Assembly (NCBI GenBank): GCA_027596195.1
Contig: JADGJG010000522.1
Coordinates: forward strand, 1-17,353
Direction: 5' to 3'
Length of the DNA stretch: 17,353 bases
DNA from: Podochytrium sp. JEL0797
Taxonomy: Eukaryota; Chytridiomycota; Chytridiomycetes; Chytridiales; Chytriomycetaceae
The translations under genes were made by a program, and so were the position numbers. The notes beneath the pieces are model-generated. The model saw only the letters and a list, made by a program, of their open reading frames with translations, did no database searches and was not told the DNA's origin. Shown one piece after another: positions 1-9,090 of the stretch (its first letter is position 1; each line of letters starts with the position of its first letter).

Positions 1-3000
1 TCAACGACGCCAACTGCACCTTCCACTCCCTCTTGGAATCGCGATCCACCTCCTTCAATGTCTCAACCAATTGAGCAATCAAGACATTAACCAGCAGCAC
101 AATCACAACAAATGAATTTAGGAAACCTGCTGCTCTGAGGTCGTCAAACGCGGCCTGCGCGAAAATGAACCGAACCGTCCAAAGCGTACTTCCCAAAAAA
201 GAGTCCCAATCCTTCACAGGAACTTCCCTCATCTGCAGAAACAGTGCCGCCGAGAATCCTGCCGTGATGGAAATGAACAGATACAACCACTCCACAAAAT
301 CCTCGAAAATGATTCTCCCAAAAATGAAAAGGAGAGGTCCGACTCGTTCGAATCCTTTGCTGAACGACATGAGGTGAAGGCATCGGAGAATCGCGCCCAA
401 TCCAAACAGCACGTTTTCGACGTCGAGAATCGTGTCCGAATTCGCGGAGACGAACGCAAATCGAACAACAGGAAGAGCCACGATGCAGGCGACATACAAA
501 AAGTATTTCTGTCGGAATATCAAGATGGAACCGCCAATCGCACAAATTTCCATTGCCAATCGAACCACGTTGGCTCCCACACTCGCCACCTCATCACCGA
601 AATAAGTCCGCCGTTCACTCATCGATACTGGCTACAGGGCCAAAGCGACCATGAAGCTTGCAATCGAGAGTCCAGTGAAAATGAACCGCAGCATAAACTT
701 TTTGCGCGCGTAAATGACCCATTTATTCAAACACGCGATTTGTTATGACTGCCTTGTTGATTTTCACTGCGAGCTCGAGAGCTGAGGCGGAGGATCGCTT
801 CCAAATCTTGGGTTTCCCGTCATTCAGCGTATCGAGATCGGGCTGGAGCGGGTCGATGCCTTGAATGTCGACGCTGTATTGACGGTTTGGACCAAACTGG
901 TATTTGGAAGTCAACCTCCCGAATCGAAAATGACGCAAAACGCAGGATCTCACCTCCCAACGGATGACCTTCATCGTCTCAATGACACTTTGATGCTCTC
1001 TCCAGATACCCATCTGGAACGGCGTCATTCTCTTCTTGAGGTTTCTGGCCGTGTGGATGTTGATATCCGTCTTTCCTTGTTTATTATCGGACAAGTTCCG
1101 GGCCCGCAAATAATTGTCAAGCTCGATGTCAATGTCCCCGTGAAACGCCAGGATGTGCATCACGTTGTTTCCTGTATGTCAAACAGAAACAAAAAACGAA
1201 AGCGGTACCATGGAAATCAACGGCTGGCAAATCGGCAGGATCAAACGCGCTCTCAACCAAATATTTCATAATCTCAACACGCCATTGCGAGGCGGTTGCG
1301 AATCGAAGAATTGTTTGGCCAAAATACATCGACCCGTCTCCCTCGTGGAGATTGAATTCGCTACCAGTGGGCAGATGGTGATTGTCGTGAAAGGAAATGG
1401 GGGATCCCAATTTGTGAGTCTTCATCTGACGCGGGCGAGACTTCGTTTCCTTCATGTTCTTCACGCAAGGTTTTGGCATGCATACGAGTCTCGTCAATGT
1501 TGGCAAACGCACTGTGAGACCGGACAAGTTGGAAGTTAGTACTGAGTACTTTTAACGATTGAATACTCTCCCTTCAGCACCGCCAAATGCAATGAACTCT
1601 CCCCTTGTACTTCTTTTTCTGATACAACTCGTTGACCAAACTCGGAAACTCATTCACGATCCATTCAACCACCTCAATCAGACTCTGCAAAATCGCCATG
1701 TGCAGGATTGTCTCTCCTTCACCACCACGTTCGTAATCCCCACGACGGCCAACTTCTTGGCCATCCAAAGTCAAGATCTGACGCGAAAACTTGCGGACGC
1801 GCTCCAAATTGCCATCATGCACGGCCTGCCATAGATTTCCATCCTTGATGAGCGCCATTTGATTCGTCGAGTGGACAAAGAGGTCCTTGTAGTTGATGGG
1901 ATGTTTCAATTGGACAGCGAGTTGGACGGGAGTGAGGTTGTCCTTGTTGCGGGATTTCAACATGTCGGCGGTCGGGTTATTGGAATTCAAATAGTGCAGA
2001 TATGCAGCCAAGCTCTCCACAAGAGCTCTTGGATCGGATTGACTGCTGGTGCGCGGTGTGTCGGGAGCGGAATCGAACGCGCTTCCGTGCTCGGAAGATT
2101 CACGATGCGTGAGCAGTTTGACGTCAAAATGTTGGTGCATCACGAGGGCGTGGAACGCGTTGTTTCCTAAACCGCAATGTTAAAGCTAACCAGATGCGGC
2201 GGGTCGAAAAGAGAAGAATCACACCTTGGAAATCCACAGCAGCGATATCAGCCGGGTCGTGCTCGTTTTCAACCAAATACTGGACAATCTCCAGGGTGGA
2301 GGAAGCATTTGTTACTGCGCAATTCAATGCAGTATTGGCAGCGACTTGTGATATTGAGGCCCGATTGATCGTCGCTCTGCAAAGCAGCAATGATTAAAAA
2401 TTTTGATTAAATCGGCACGTGGCTTCGACTCACCCGCTCTCTATCAAGAGCTTCACGATATCCAGTCGATCGCTTTCAATGGCCAGTTGTAAAGCGTCCT
2501 TTCCTTGGTCTTCGCCGAAGGAAATGGCGCTGTTGAGCAGTGAAGGGAAACGAGTGACGATCCAAGCGGCGGTTTCGAGATTACGTCTCCGAGCAGCCAC
2601 ATGAAGGATCGTTTCACCCTGGATGCGATAAATAAACACATCCGCTTTGGTATTCGTTGACTCACATTGCTGTTTCGCACGGATTCGATGTCTGAGTGCT
2701 TCAAGTCACGTTCGTCCATCTCCGCAACGTCGCCTGACATTACGGCACGCCACAAAGCGCTCTTTGGCTGTTCGTTGATAACGAAGCTCGCGCGAGACGG
2801 GCTGTCATCTGGCGCTGTGGTCGGCGTTCCGGAAAGTGGGCTTGCGGCGCCACCTGTCTTCCCGAGCAGACTGCTCATGGACAGCGCGGACATGGACTTG
2901 CGCAAAGATCCGATGCTGTGGGAGCTCGGCACATGGACCAGTGGGCTTGCGTGGGGTGGCGTCTCGCGCGGCATTGCGGCGTCGATTTCGACGAGATTAA

Positions 3001-3040
3001 AGTGCGAGAATTCCTCGTTCACCTCTCTTCGTCTCCGCAT
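1..3040 (-). pseudogene. TRPV-like ankyrin-repeat cation channel, 3' end off window, reading frame broken
   Basis: Membrane cation channel of the TRPV/OSM-9 type by family logic. The model starts at ATG 3038-3040 (MRRRREVNEEF). Introns fit at 2619-2665, 2377-2433, 2167-2224, 1172-1208 (37 nt) and 897-953, all GT-AG. In order it encodes a Ser/Pro-rich N-terminus, ankyrin repeats (GETILHVAA, GETILHMAI, ESSLHLAVL), a TRPV-like finger and final ankyrin segment (SMYFGQTILRFATA, then GNNVMHILAFHGD), a linker, S1 from KWVIYARKKF, and S2 to S6. The S4-S5 stretch LMSFSKGFERVGPLLFIF and the S6 end LLVNVLIAQLVETLKEV are the clearest TRP signatures. The C-terminal tail lies beyond base 1. Frame breaks appear near 1600-1618 (A5/G4 runs), near 1550-1553 (A4 run), at or before TAG 1361-1363, and at or before TAA 723-725; an in-frame TAG sits at 632-634 between S1 and S2. 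Homology on both sides of each break makes a decaying gene or an error-rich assembly more likely than separate genes. A 38-nt intron (1512-1549, with TACTAAC inside) is an alternative near 1550, but it leads into a less protein-like frame. Confidence 0.82.
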
Positions 3041-3135
3041 AAAACCAACGCTACCATCCCATGTTTTCGAATTTAATTCATCTTTGTGAATAGAATGTTG
3101 AAAACTTGACTGACATATGTTAATGAAAGCACTAA

Positions 3136-3375
3136 ATGAAAGAGTTTCAGTCTTCCCTCGCAAGCCAAATGCTATCCACACGAAGCAGCTTCAGCTGCCC
3201 CACGCTCGGGGCTGAATTTGAGTGCACAAATCGGTTAAAATCATCGACTAGAGTGGGGTTGTTAACCTCAAGGTCATTGCAATATCGAGCGGCTTCTTTG
3301 CGTTTTGTCCATGTGTGGCGTGGCTGTAGGTCGGACTGGTCAAGGTGGGTCAAGGTGGGTCAAGCGGGTCAGCTT
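3136..3375 (+). repeat. tRNA-Asn repeat unit A, upstream flank and GGTCAAGGT-rich tail
   Basis: Flank shared with two other tRNA-Asn loci in this window. The phrase gctgaatttgagtgcacaaa occurs just before the tRNA remnant here and at 3914, with a weaker match (gtgaatttgag) near 9046. The phrase ttcagctgccccacgc matches ttcagctgtccccatgc near 8961. After the tRNA remnant the tail ggcttcttt matches the 9091 locus, and a G/T-rich stretch with decamers (caaggtgggt twice, then caagcgggtc, 3341-3370) recurs in altered form at 4091-4120 and 9198-9230. This may be a tRNA-derived dispersed repeat or a segmental duplication of a tRNA locus; the sequence does not decide which. Confidence 0.6.
3246..3290 (+). 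pseudogene. Decayed tRNA-Asn (GTT) remnant
   Basis: The anticodon arm gtggggttgttaacctcaaggtcatt and the acceptor 3' end aatatcgagc match the two intact tRNA-Asn genes of the window. The 5' half (acceptor strand and D arm, so the A box) is missing, and nine bases are deleted from the T arm, which removes the B box. It cannot fold as a tRNA and should not be transcribed by Pol III from internal promoters. Its flanks are still recognisable as the same repeat unit. Confidence 0.8.
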
Positions 3376-3600
3376 ATGAACAGCTTCTGGGACTCCGTTT
3401 CCGCGTTTACCGTCTACTTTGCCAACGCAAACTGCACCGAATACGCAACACGCATTGCATATGATCCCTCTGCTGCGTGCATGCCTTCGGCATCCATATC
3501 CTTCTACCAACCTTTCCAAACTCTCAGGAAATTGAATGCATTCAAATTCTTCTCCGGCGTACCAGCGAGAAACTGGCAATATCCCACCCATCAATGTTGA
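3376..3600 (+). pseudogene. Remnant of small Cys-containing protein, unit A
   Basis: An open frame starting at ATG 3376 encodes FTVYFANANCTEYATRIAYD followed by a second Cys about ten residues on. The pattern hydrophobic-x-x-Y/F-F-x(4)-C recurs in the remnants at 4182-4385 (VINTFDDSACQQGS) and 4569-4979 (VEYFSYRNCASS). No signal peptide, promoter or complete gene is visible, and beyond about residue 45 the frame loses protein-like character. The sequence from about 3540 to 3750 aligns loosely with about 4375-4490 (both contain caatccgcacatg or aaatccgcacatg and a Pro-rich run before it), so the two units appear to be copies of one locus. I do not recognise the family. Confidence 0.35.
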
Positions 3601-3971
3601 GCCTGTCCATCCTTTTCCGAAACAAACGCGTTTATGCAACCCGGTCTTTCCTTATCCCACCCATGTTCTTCCCCCACAACGGCACAATCCGCACATGCTC
3701 CCCGTGATTCAACGAGACACACTTGATGCTCAAATCGTTCGACCTGTTTAGTGTCGAGAACTGATCTCATGAGAGCACTATTTGAAATTATGGCAAACAA
3801 CGTAATCTCAACCGCTATCCAAACGAAGCACGTTTCATCTACCCTTCAGGTTCGATAAACTCCAGTGCCCTCTAATGCAGAAGAAGGCATGGAAGGCGTC
3901 ATTGATACTTCTAGGCTGAATTTGAGTGCACAAATCCGTTAAAACCATCAAGTCAAGCAATCTAAATATCT

Positions 3972-4045
3972 GCTCGATTGGCTCAGCTGGTAGTAGCGTG
4001 GGGCTGTTAACCTCAAGGTCATTGGTTCGATCCCAATATCGAGCG
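3972..4045 (+). tRNA. tRNA-Asn (anticodon GTT), copy 1
   Basis: Seven-base acceptor stem GCTCGAT/ATCGAGC, D arm with GCT/AGC pairing, anticodon stem TGGGG/CCTCA around loop CTGTTAA (anticodon GTT), variable loop, and T arm ATTGG-TTCGATC-CCAAT. No intron. The last base (G, 4045) is the probable discriminator. A short TTTT run at 4050-4053 can terminate Pol III. The gene body is identical to the copy at 9091 and the upstream flank matches the decayed copy at 3246. Confidence 0.95.
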
Positions 4046-4140
4046 GGTCATTTTCGTTTTGTCGACTTGTGGCGTGCGTATGAGTCGGAAGGGTCAAAGT
4101 GGGTCACCGTTGGTCAAGCCTCATGGGTGTCACATTCACG
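4046..4140 (+). repeat. Tail of tRNA-Asn unit B
   Basis: Sequence following the tRNA that resembles the tails at 3292-3375 and 9165-9235: a short T-rich stretch, then tcgttttgtc, gtggcgtg, and degenerate GGGTCAA(A/G)GTGGGTCA repeats. It is shared by all three tRNA-Asn loci and is therefore part of the repeated unit, not unique DNA. Confidence 0.55.
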
Positions 4141-4181
4141 GACAACACTTCTCAGCCGATTGTTTTGCGCACATCTTATAA

Positions 4182-4385
4182 CTTTGTGGATCCGAATCCA
4201 GTTCTCTCGTTGAGCACTCGGGTTTGGTCATCAATACGTTTGACGACTCGGCCTGCCAACAAGGCAGCTCCATGTACAGTTTGGGAAGCGCTTCGGTGGC
4301 GACCACTCAATCTCCATCCACCAGTCCACCCTCCGTTTGGGCTTGCTACGCATGGTACCTAGGCGTGTATCTTAGTGGCTTCTAA
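4182..4385 (+). pseudogene. Remnant of Cys-containing protein, unit B segment 1
   Basis: An open stretch between TAA 4179-4181 and TAA 4383-4385 encodes GLVINTFDDSACQQGSSMYS, followed by a Ser/Thr/Pro-rich stretch and then aromatic residues (WACYAWYLGVYLSGF). It has no start codon of its own and no visible exon boundary. The VINTFDDSAC motif is similar in spacing to the remnants at 3376 and 4569. It is probably a piece of a broken secreted-protein gene; the family was not recognised. Confidence 0.3.
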
Positions 4386-4568
4386 CCCACCCATGCGTTC
4401 CGATCCCGGCAAACCAATGCTCCTCCGACAACAGCGAAATCCGCACATGTTAACCCCGCAATTCAACAAAACAGAGTTGCTGATCAAGACGTTGGACGTG
4501 TTTGGTGGCATCATTTTGTTTGTTCACGTGTGGGTCGGAGGCAGGGTCTCTCGTAAACGGCGCTCGCG

Positions 4569-4979
4569 TTGCGTCAAGGGGTGTGCATGGTGGAAACAAA
4601 TGTCGTCTCCGCGGCGGCGGGGTCTTTCATGCTTGTCATAATGATCAGAGTTCAAGAGGTTTCGGGATCCGATGGTCTCGCGCAAGGCACGGTTGAATAC
4701 TTTTCCTACCGCAACTGCGCGTCGTCCTTGCCTGGAACGAGTCAATTTGTTGATATGCAACGCATGACGACGCAGAGTCCTTTGTCTGCATCGAACGCGT
4801 GTGCCTTTTCCCCGGAATAGGATGGGTGCGCTTACGGGGTGCCCGCAGCGGGAAGTTCTGGCGGCTATGGCACTATTGTTGAGTGGGTTGTGGGTCCATT
4901 GGTTCTTGTCGGATTATGTACAGTATCCGTAGATATCGCGAAGGTTCTAGTCGAGTCCATTGGGAGGGGGGGTGGTTGA
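4569..4979 (+). pseudogene. Remnant of Cys-containing protein, unit B segment 2, interrupted by TAG
   Basis: The frame begins at ATG 4569, encodes GTVEYFSYRNCASSLPG and SASNACAFSPE, and meets TAG at 4818-4820. The same frame then continues with protein-like sequence (DGCAYGVPAAGSSGGYG, then a hydrophobic stretch around VVGPLVLVGLCTV) to TGA at 4977-4979. The hydrophobic stretch could be a membrane anchor at the C-terminus of a surface protein. Open, plausible sequence on both sides of the TAG points to a mutated gene or an unrecognised sense codon. No family assignment. Confidence 0.35.
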
Positions 4980-5078
4980 GGCGCCAAAGTACGTTTAATT
5001 GCATTCAACGAAAGGGAAAGGAATAGAAGCAGTTATTATTTCGCTTATTACATGAATAGATTTGTTAATTTTTATCAA

Positions 5079-6757
5079 TTAATCAAACGCCATGGGAACC
5101 AACATCCCACCCTTCTTCCCCTTCCCATTCCCATTCCCACCACCCTCCCCAGACGTTCTACCCAAATTCTTGCCCACCTCCCTCACCTGATCCATCTCTC
5201 CCACCTTCCTCAACACCGCCGCCTCCTTCTCCTCCCGCTTTACCACCCGCCGTGAATACTCTCCCCACAACGTCCCCGGCACCCCCGCACTTTCAACCCG
5301 CATCCTTTTTTCGCCCGCAATCGCGGCGGGTCCGAGCGCAGGAACGCAGAGGTAACTCGGGACAATGCGGGCGTCTGGGAATCCCGGTTTAGGGCCCTTG
5401 GTGAGGTGTGGGAGTTGTGGCGGTTGGGAAGTGGTGGTGAGTGGGGTATCGAGGAGTTTGATGCGTCGTGTCGAGAGGGTGATGCGTTCCCCGCCCGTGA
5501 ATTTGTTGGAAAGTGGGGATGATCGGGCATCGTCTTGCATGAGGAGTGGGGATAATCGTTCGGCAGCTGCGGTGTGGAGTTCGGTGATGGAATGGGAGTT
5601 GGGGAAGGCCGTGGAAGCGGAGGAGAGGAGGGAAAGGATTTCGTGGAGGAGGGAGTGGCAGAGGAGTTTGCGGGACGCGGGGTCTGGGGTGGATGGGAAG
5701 AGGTGGGTTGCGTAGGTGTCGGTTTAGATGAAGGTGGATAGCATGCGGAAGGACTGTGGAGTGGGGGTGATTTTAAATACGCGCAAGTTTCTAACGATTG
5801 TCCTCGAACCTGGATAATCTGGTTGCGCATTTCGAACGGAATCGGATCTGCCGACGGGATAGTAAAGACACCAATAAATATGGAGAGAAGGCTGTAAACA
5901 TCGTTGGGCCATCCAATTCGGTTCACCAAGGATCGCTCAGGGGCCGCTTCCTTTTTCACCGCGACGGTTTCGTAGGTTTCGAGTTTCAAGCGCTTCGATT
6001 CGGCAACCGAATCAGGGATATCGATTTGATCCAGAAACGAAACACCCGTAGGCAGATCGTGGAGACAGTGAATCGAAAATCCGCGTTGCGACAAGACGAG
6101 TTTGCGTGATGGGACATCACTTGACGGGTCCGAGGCGAGCATGACTTCGAGAATTTTGATTGAGGCAAAGAATGGCTGGATAGCGTCGGGTGTATGTGAG
6201 GTGAGGATGGAGGCGTGTTCGCAGTCGTCCCTGAGTGGATCGCGTGATCGCTTTTCCTTGGTCAATGCTATAGGACTGGCAACATCCGCGACATAGCGCA
6301 GGTTGAGACAGTCCTCGTTGCGTTTGATGTTTGGCAGGCCGTGTTTTGAGTCGGACATGTTTTTTGCCCACAGCGAGATCTCGAGGTCCTTTGTGAGTTT
6401 GGCCTTGACGAGGCGCAGACGCAGAAGCACTTTTCCGAGGTCTCGGAGAAAGCCGGGAAGAAGCGGGGCTTCGACTTTGGCGGAAGAGTCTTTGTTGCCT
6501 TTGCAGAAAACGGCGACGTCAAAGGCGCCACCCGCCGCAGATGCCGCAACGCAAACGACGCGCGGCGCCCTTTGAACAAAAGCAGAAAACTCAACCGCAG
6601 CGACAAGTTCAGCGCGCCACGTCGCCGCAACGCCACTCAGTCCCAGCTGCGCAACAAGTCCTGCTGCCGCCTCGCTGCCAAAGTGCACAAGCGATGCTTC
6701 CGTGTCTGCTGCGTAGACCACAAGCACAAGTGTCTCCGCGAGGGGGTTGCAAAACAT
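5079..6757 (-). CDS. Unrecognised protein, about 540 codons, one intron, in-frame TAA
   Basis: I do not recognise this family. The probable start is ATG 6755-6757 (MFCNPLAETLVLVVYAAD), where GC3-rich, protein-like codons begin. The frame stays open upstream to about 7072 with further ATGs at 7028-7030 and 7025-7027, so a longer N-terminus is possible. Exon 1 (5810-6757) encodes an Ala/Val-rich region, a Lys/Arg-rich middle (LTKEKRSRDPLRDD) and FTIPSADPIPFEMRNQIIQ. A 56-nt GT-AG intron fits at 5754-5809 in phase 0. Exon 2 (5079-5753) continues SFRMLSTFI, then TAA at 5724-5726, then a clearly coding stretch (TDTYATHLFPSTPDP; CHSLLHEILSSLL) to a Lys-rich region and a Gly/Lys-rich tail ending MLVPMAFD at TAA 5079-5081. 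The protein may truly end at 5724, but codon character on the far side argues that the frame once continued. No signal peptide or membrane segment seen. Confidence 0.6.
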
Positions 6758-7376
6758 TGCAAGTGTTGTTTTTGTTTTGGGAAAAAGGTAGAAAAAATGG
6801 CAAGCCCGCTTACCATTCCGCTCTAGAAAAAGGGGAAGGGAACAGTCAATCTTGTCATTATTGAGGTTGAACATGTTTTCAAGAGGTGCTACTCGGTCGA
6901 GTCCGTTACGATGAAGAATGAGCATACTGTTGCAAAACGGCCCGCTTGCAAGTGAGCTTGAAGCTCTCAACTCTCCAATACACTTATAATTTTTGTCTGA
7001 TGGTAGGTGGCAATTTGGGGGGCGCATCATTTCCCTCGGAATCGCGTAAAATGTGGGTTCGACAAAACTCAACTTGCGGAAAACGTTTCAATCGCAGGAA
7101 TAAAAAAAAAATGTATAGCTGAGACGCGTTCAATTGAGACTCGTCCAACGGACTGAGGGTGGCAGCTAAATCCCAGACTTCAGTTGGGCTGCAACACTTT
7201 TTTTCGGCAGCCCACATTCGAGCATCGATTCCGTTCTTGATATTCGTGATGGAGAATCTATTCTGAGGGGCGAAATTCGAGGATTTAATATTCCGGAAGC
7301 TGGCCGGTGTTGGGTGCGATCGGCAATTCGTTCGAGGAGTTGTCAGGGGGAGTCAAAAAGGCTTGCAGGTTGCAGG
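6758..7376. other. Intergenic or 5' region with an open minus-strand stretch
   Basis: No gene is firmly supported. On the minus strand a frame open from about 7330 to 6984 reads protein-like in its middle (ITNIKNGIDARMWAAEKKCC, then SPTEVWDLAATLSPLDESQ). It could be an exon of either neighbouring minus-strand gene or a relic. A run of nine A at 7102-7110 and the downstream end of the CFEM/GH18-like gene also fall here. A C-rich polypyrimidine stretch ending in CTAG on the minus strand near 6823-6845 could be a splice acceptor for an upstream exon of the 5079-6757 gene. Confidence 0.4.
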
Positions 7377-8119
7377 TCATGCGAAAATTGAATAGAAAAA
7401 GTGTAAAGAAACAGAATGAGAGCAATCAATAAGACGACGAATCCTTTTGAGGTTTGGAAACATCACGCGTTGGGCCAGAGCAAAGTGGAGGTTGGTCAAG
7501 CTTGTATTGCCGAACGAATAGCCCCAGTTGGCGTCCACATGGATGAAAGCGTAAATGAGAATATCTATATGAGCGAGGTCCGCTTGTTGGAGAACGGTGG
7601 TGTCGGAGTTGTTCATAAAGTAGGCCACAGTCTTGCGTTGCGAGAGTTGGTTGGAGTAGACGGTTGCTGGGTTGGACGCGGTGGCCAGTGTCGCCGAACT
7701 GAAAGCGCTGGCAGTGAGCGAGGTGACACACGCGGTATGAATGACGGGTAGCTACTTGGTGGTTCAGAAAAAAGCAATGAGGCAAGTTTTTATGGACGCA
7801 CCAAAGCTTCGGCCTGGATCACAATCATGGATCCCGACGCGCTGCAGCCTCTCACGCTCGTGACACATGCATTGAAAGTTGCGTCATATCCCGCGAGATT
7901 GGCACAAACGGCAGCGAGACCTGCGCCGGTGAGCTGGAGACCGATTAATACACAAACAGAATCCAACGAGATAATTCAGGTACATACATTGCCGACACAG
8001 TTGGTTGCACAGGAGGGCAAATTGACAATCGTCGCGCCCAAGAGGTCGGTGGGATTTGGAGACGTCTGGGCAAAGCCAATGGCGCTGACGGACAAGACGC
8101 CTAAAACGATACACTTCAT
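7377..8119 (-). CDS. Secreted protein: signal peptide, CFEM-like Cys domain, GH18 chitinase N-terminus (truncated)
   Basis: Three exons, 7988-8119, 7802-7933 and 7377-7751, with introns of 54 nt (donor GTATGT, acceptor CCAG) and 50 nt (donor GTGCGT, acceptor TAG), both phase 0, giving 212 codons. Residues 1-17 (MKCIVLGVLSVSAIGFA) form a signal peptide. Cysteines at 37, 41, 54, 67, 74 and 96, with LPSCATNC and VRGCSASG, resemble the CFEM pattern of fungal surface proteins but with fewer than the usual eight Cys. A Ser/Thr/Ala linker follows to about 125. Residues 127-190 (RKTVAYFMNN, then LAHIDILIYAFIHVD, then PNLK) match the first two strands of a GH18 barrel, normally the start of a chitinase. 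The sequence departs from GH18 after PNLK, and the catalytic DxxDxDxE strand is absent, so no chitinase activity is expected from this copy. A further exon reading PFLTPPDNSSNELPIAPNTG near 7305-7360 is possible but unproven. Confidence 0.62.
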
Positions 8120-9040
8120 TTTCGGGGAGTTTTGAATCAAGGTACAATTGGGGCAGTGAAATGCTCTTATCCCTGGCCGTAGCACTACCACCCCCGGCGA
8201 AATGCGGTTCGAGACTGGTTGAAGTTGGACTTAGCATTTCATTTCCGGGGACTTTCGCAGGACTTTTGGGTCGAATTCGCAATGCGGCGGTAAATTTTTG
8301 TGCTGCGCATTGTGTGGCTGTGAAACGAGTTCTCATTACTTGGCATTGTGTGGCGGTGAAAAGATTTCCGCATCTTTGTGGAGCCAAGCAAAAATCTTTT
8401 TGACCCTCACACAAGCCACACCCATAGTAATCACTACGGGATGACACAGCTTATTTGAGTAGTCACTCGTTAATAAATGTGAACTTGCCCGCGAATAAAA
8501 GGATGGAGGAGAGGGCCGTGAGGAGGAAAACTGAAAACGAGGTCCTCAAGAGGCCGGCGGGATCAAATATGGAAGGGCAAAGCTAATAATCCCCCTAAAC
8601 TGCTTGTAACCTGCGTTTGCCGGACCTGTTTGGCGGCTCCGAATTTGTCCAATTTGTGAGTAGAAACGCGTCGAGTCCGTGGTATCAAACAGCCCCTCGC
8701 GTTCCTCCCCTTTAAATGCACAGAGGTGGGCCAACGATTCTATCCTCGTGAATTACATTGGCACACCGGACAACACCGTGCTGATCGCGACCATCTCCTT
8801 TCTTAAGCACCAGAGTATGTCGATTCTGGGAATGAACGCATTTGATTTGTGAGGTATTAATGGATGGATACACTTGTTTCTTAAGAAATACGTCGGCTTC
8901 CACTTGTCTATTTATTTTATGATTGGTTTTTTCAATTCTTTTTCCGGAATGGAGGTTAGTTTCAGCTGTCCCCATGCAAGAGATATGATGTATTGTGCTC
9001 TCACATGCAATTCAAAGAAGGCGAGGAAAACAGCGAGTTA
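8120..9040. other. Intergenic DNA without a supported gene
   Basis: Upstream region of the CFEM/GH18-like gene. It contains a diverged direct repeat of 19 bases (gcattgtgtggctgtgaaa at 8307-8325 and again at 8343-8361 with one change), with a partly complementary cacacaagccacaccc near 8408-8423. A short plus-strand frame at about 8741-8832 (VNYIGTPDNTVL, then FLKHQSMSILGMNAFDL) ends at TGA. It faintly resembles the end of GH18 proteins but is too short to call. Confidence 0.5.
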
Positions 9041-9090
9041 GGGTGAATTTGAGAGCAGAAATGACATCCACTCAACTCAAACTAATGTCT
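9041..9090 (+). repeat. Upstream flank of tRNA-Asn unit C
   Basis: The sequence gtgaatttgagagcagaaatgacatcca is a diverged match to the flanks before the tRNA-Asn at 3972 and its remnant at 3246 (gctgaatttgagtgcacaaatc). A further match (gtttcagctgtccccatgc) lies about 80 bases upstream. It shows that flanking DNA was copied together with the tRNA gene. Confidence 0.5.

Noticed and set aside
144..545. Minus-strand 133-codon and plus-strand frames within the first kilobase
   Set aside because: They lie in other frames of the TRP pore domain, which is open from 622 to the window start and carries the S4-S6 signatures.
5240..5753. Pro/Ser-rich extension of the long minus-strand frame of the unknown gene
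   Set aside because: It arises from reading through the 56-nt intron into the wrong frame. The frame ending MLVPMAFD has better protein character and joins in phase after splicing.
6541..6864. Plus-strand frames rich in Gln, Arg and Lys
   Set aside because: Antisense to the Ala/Val-rich start of the 5079-6757 gene, whose codon use is clearly better.
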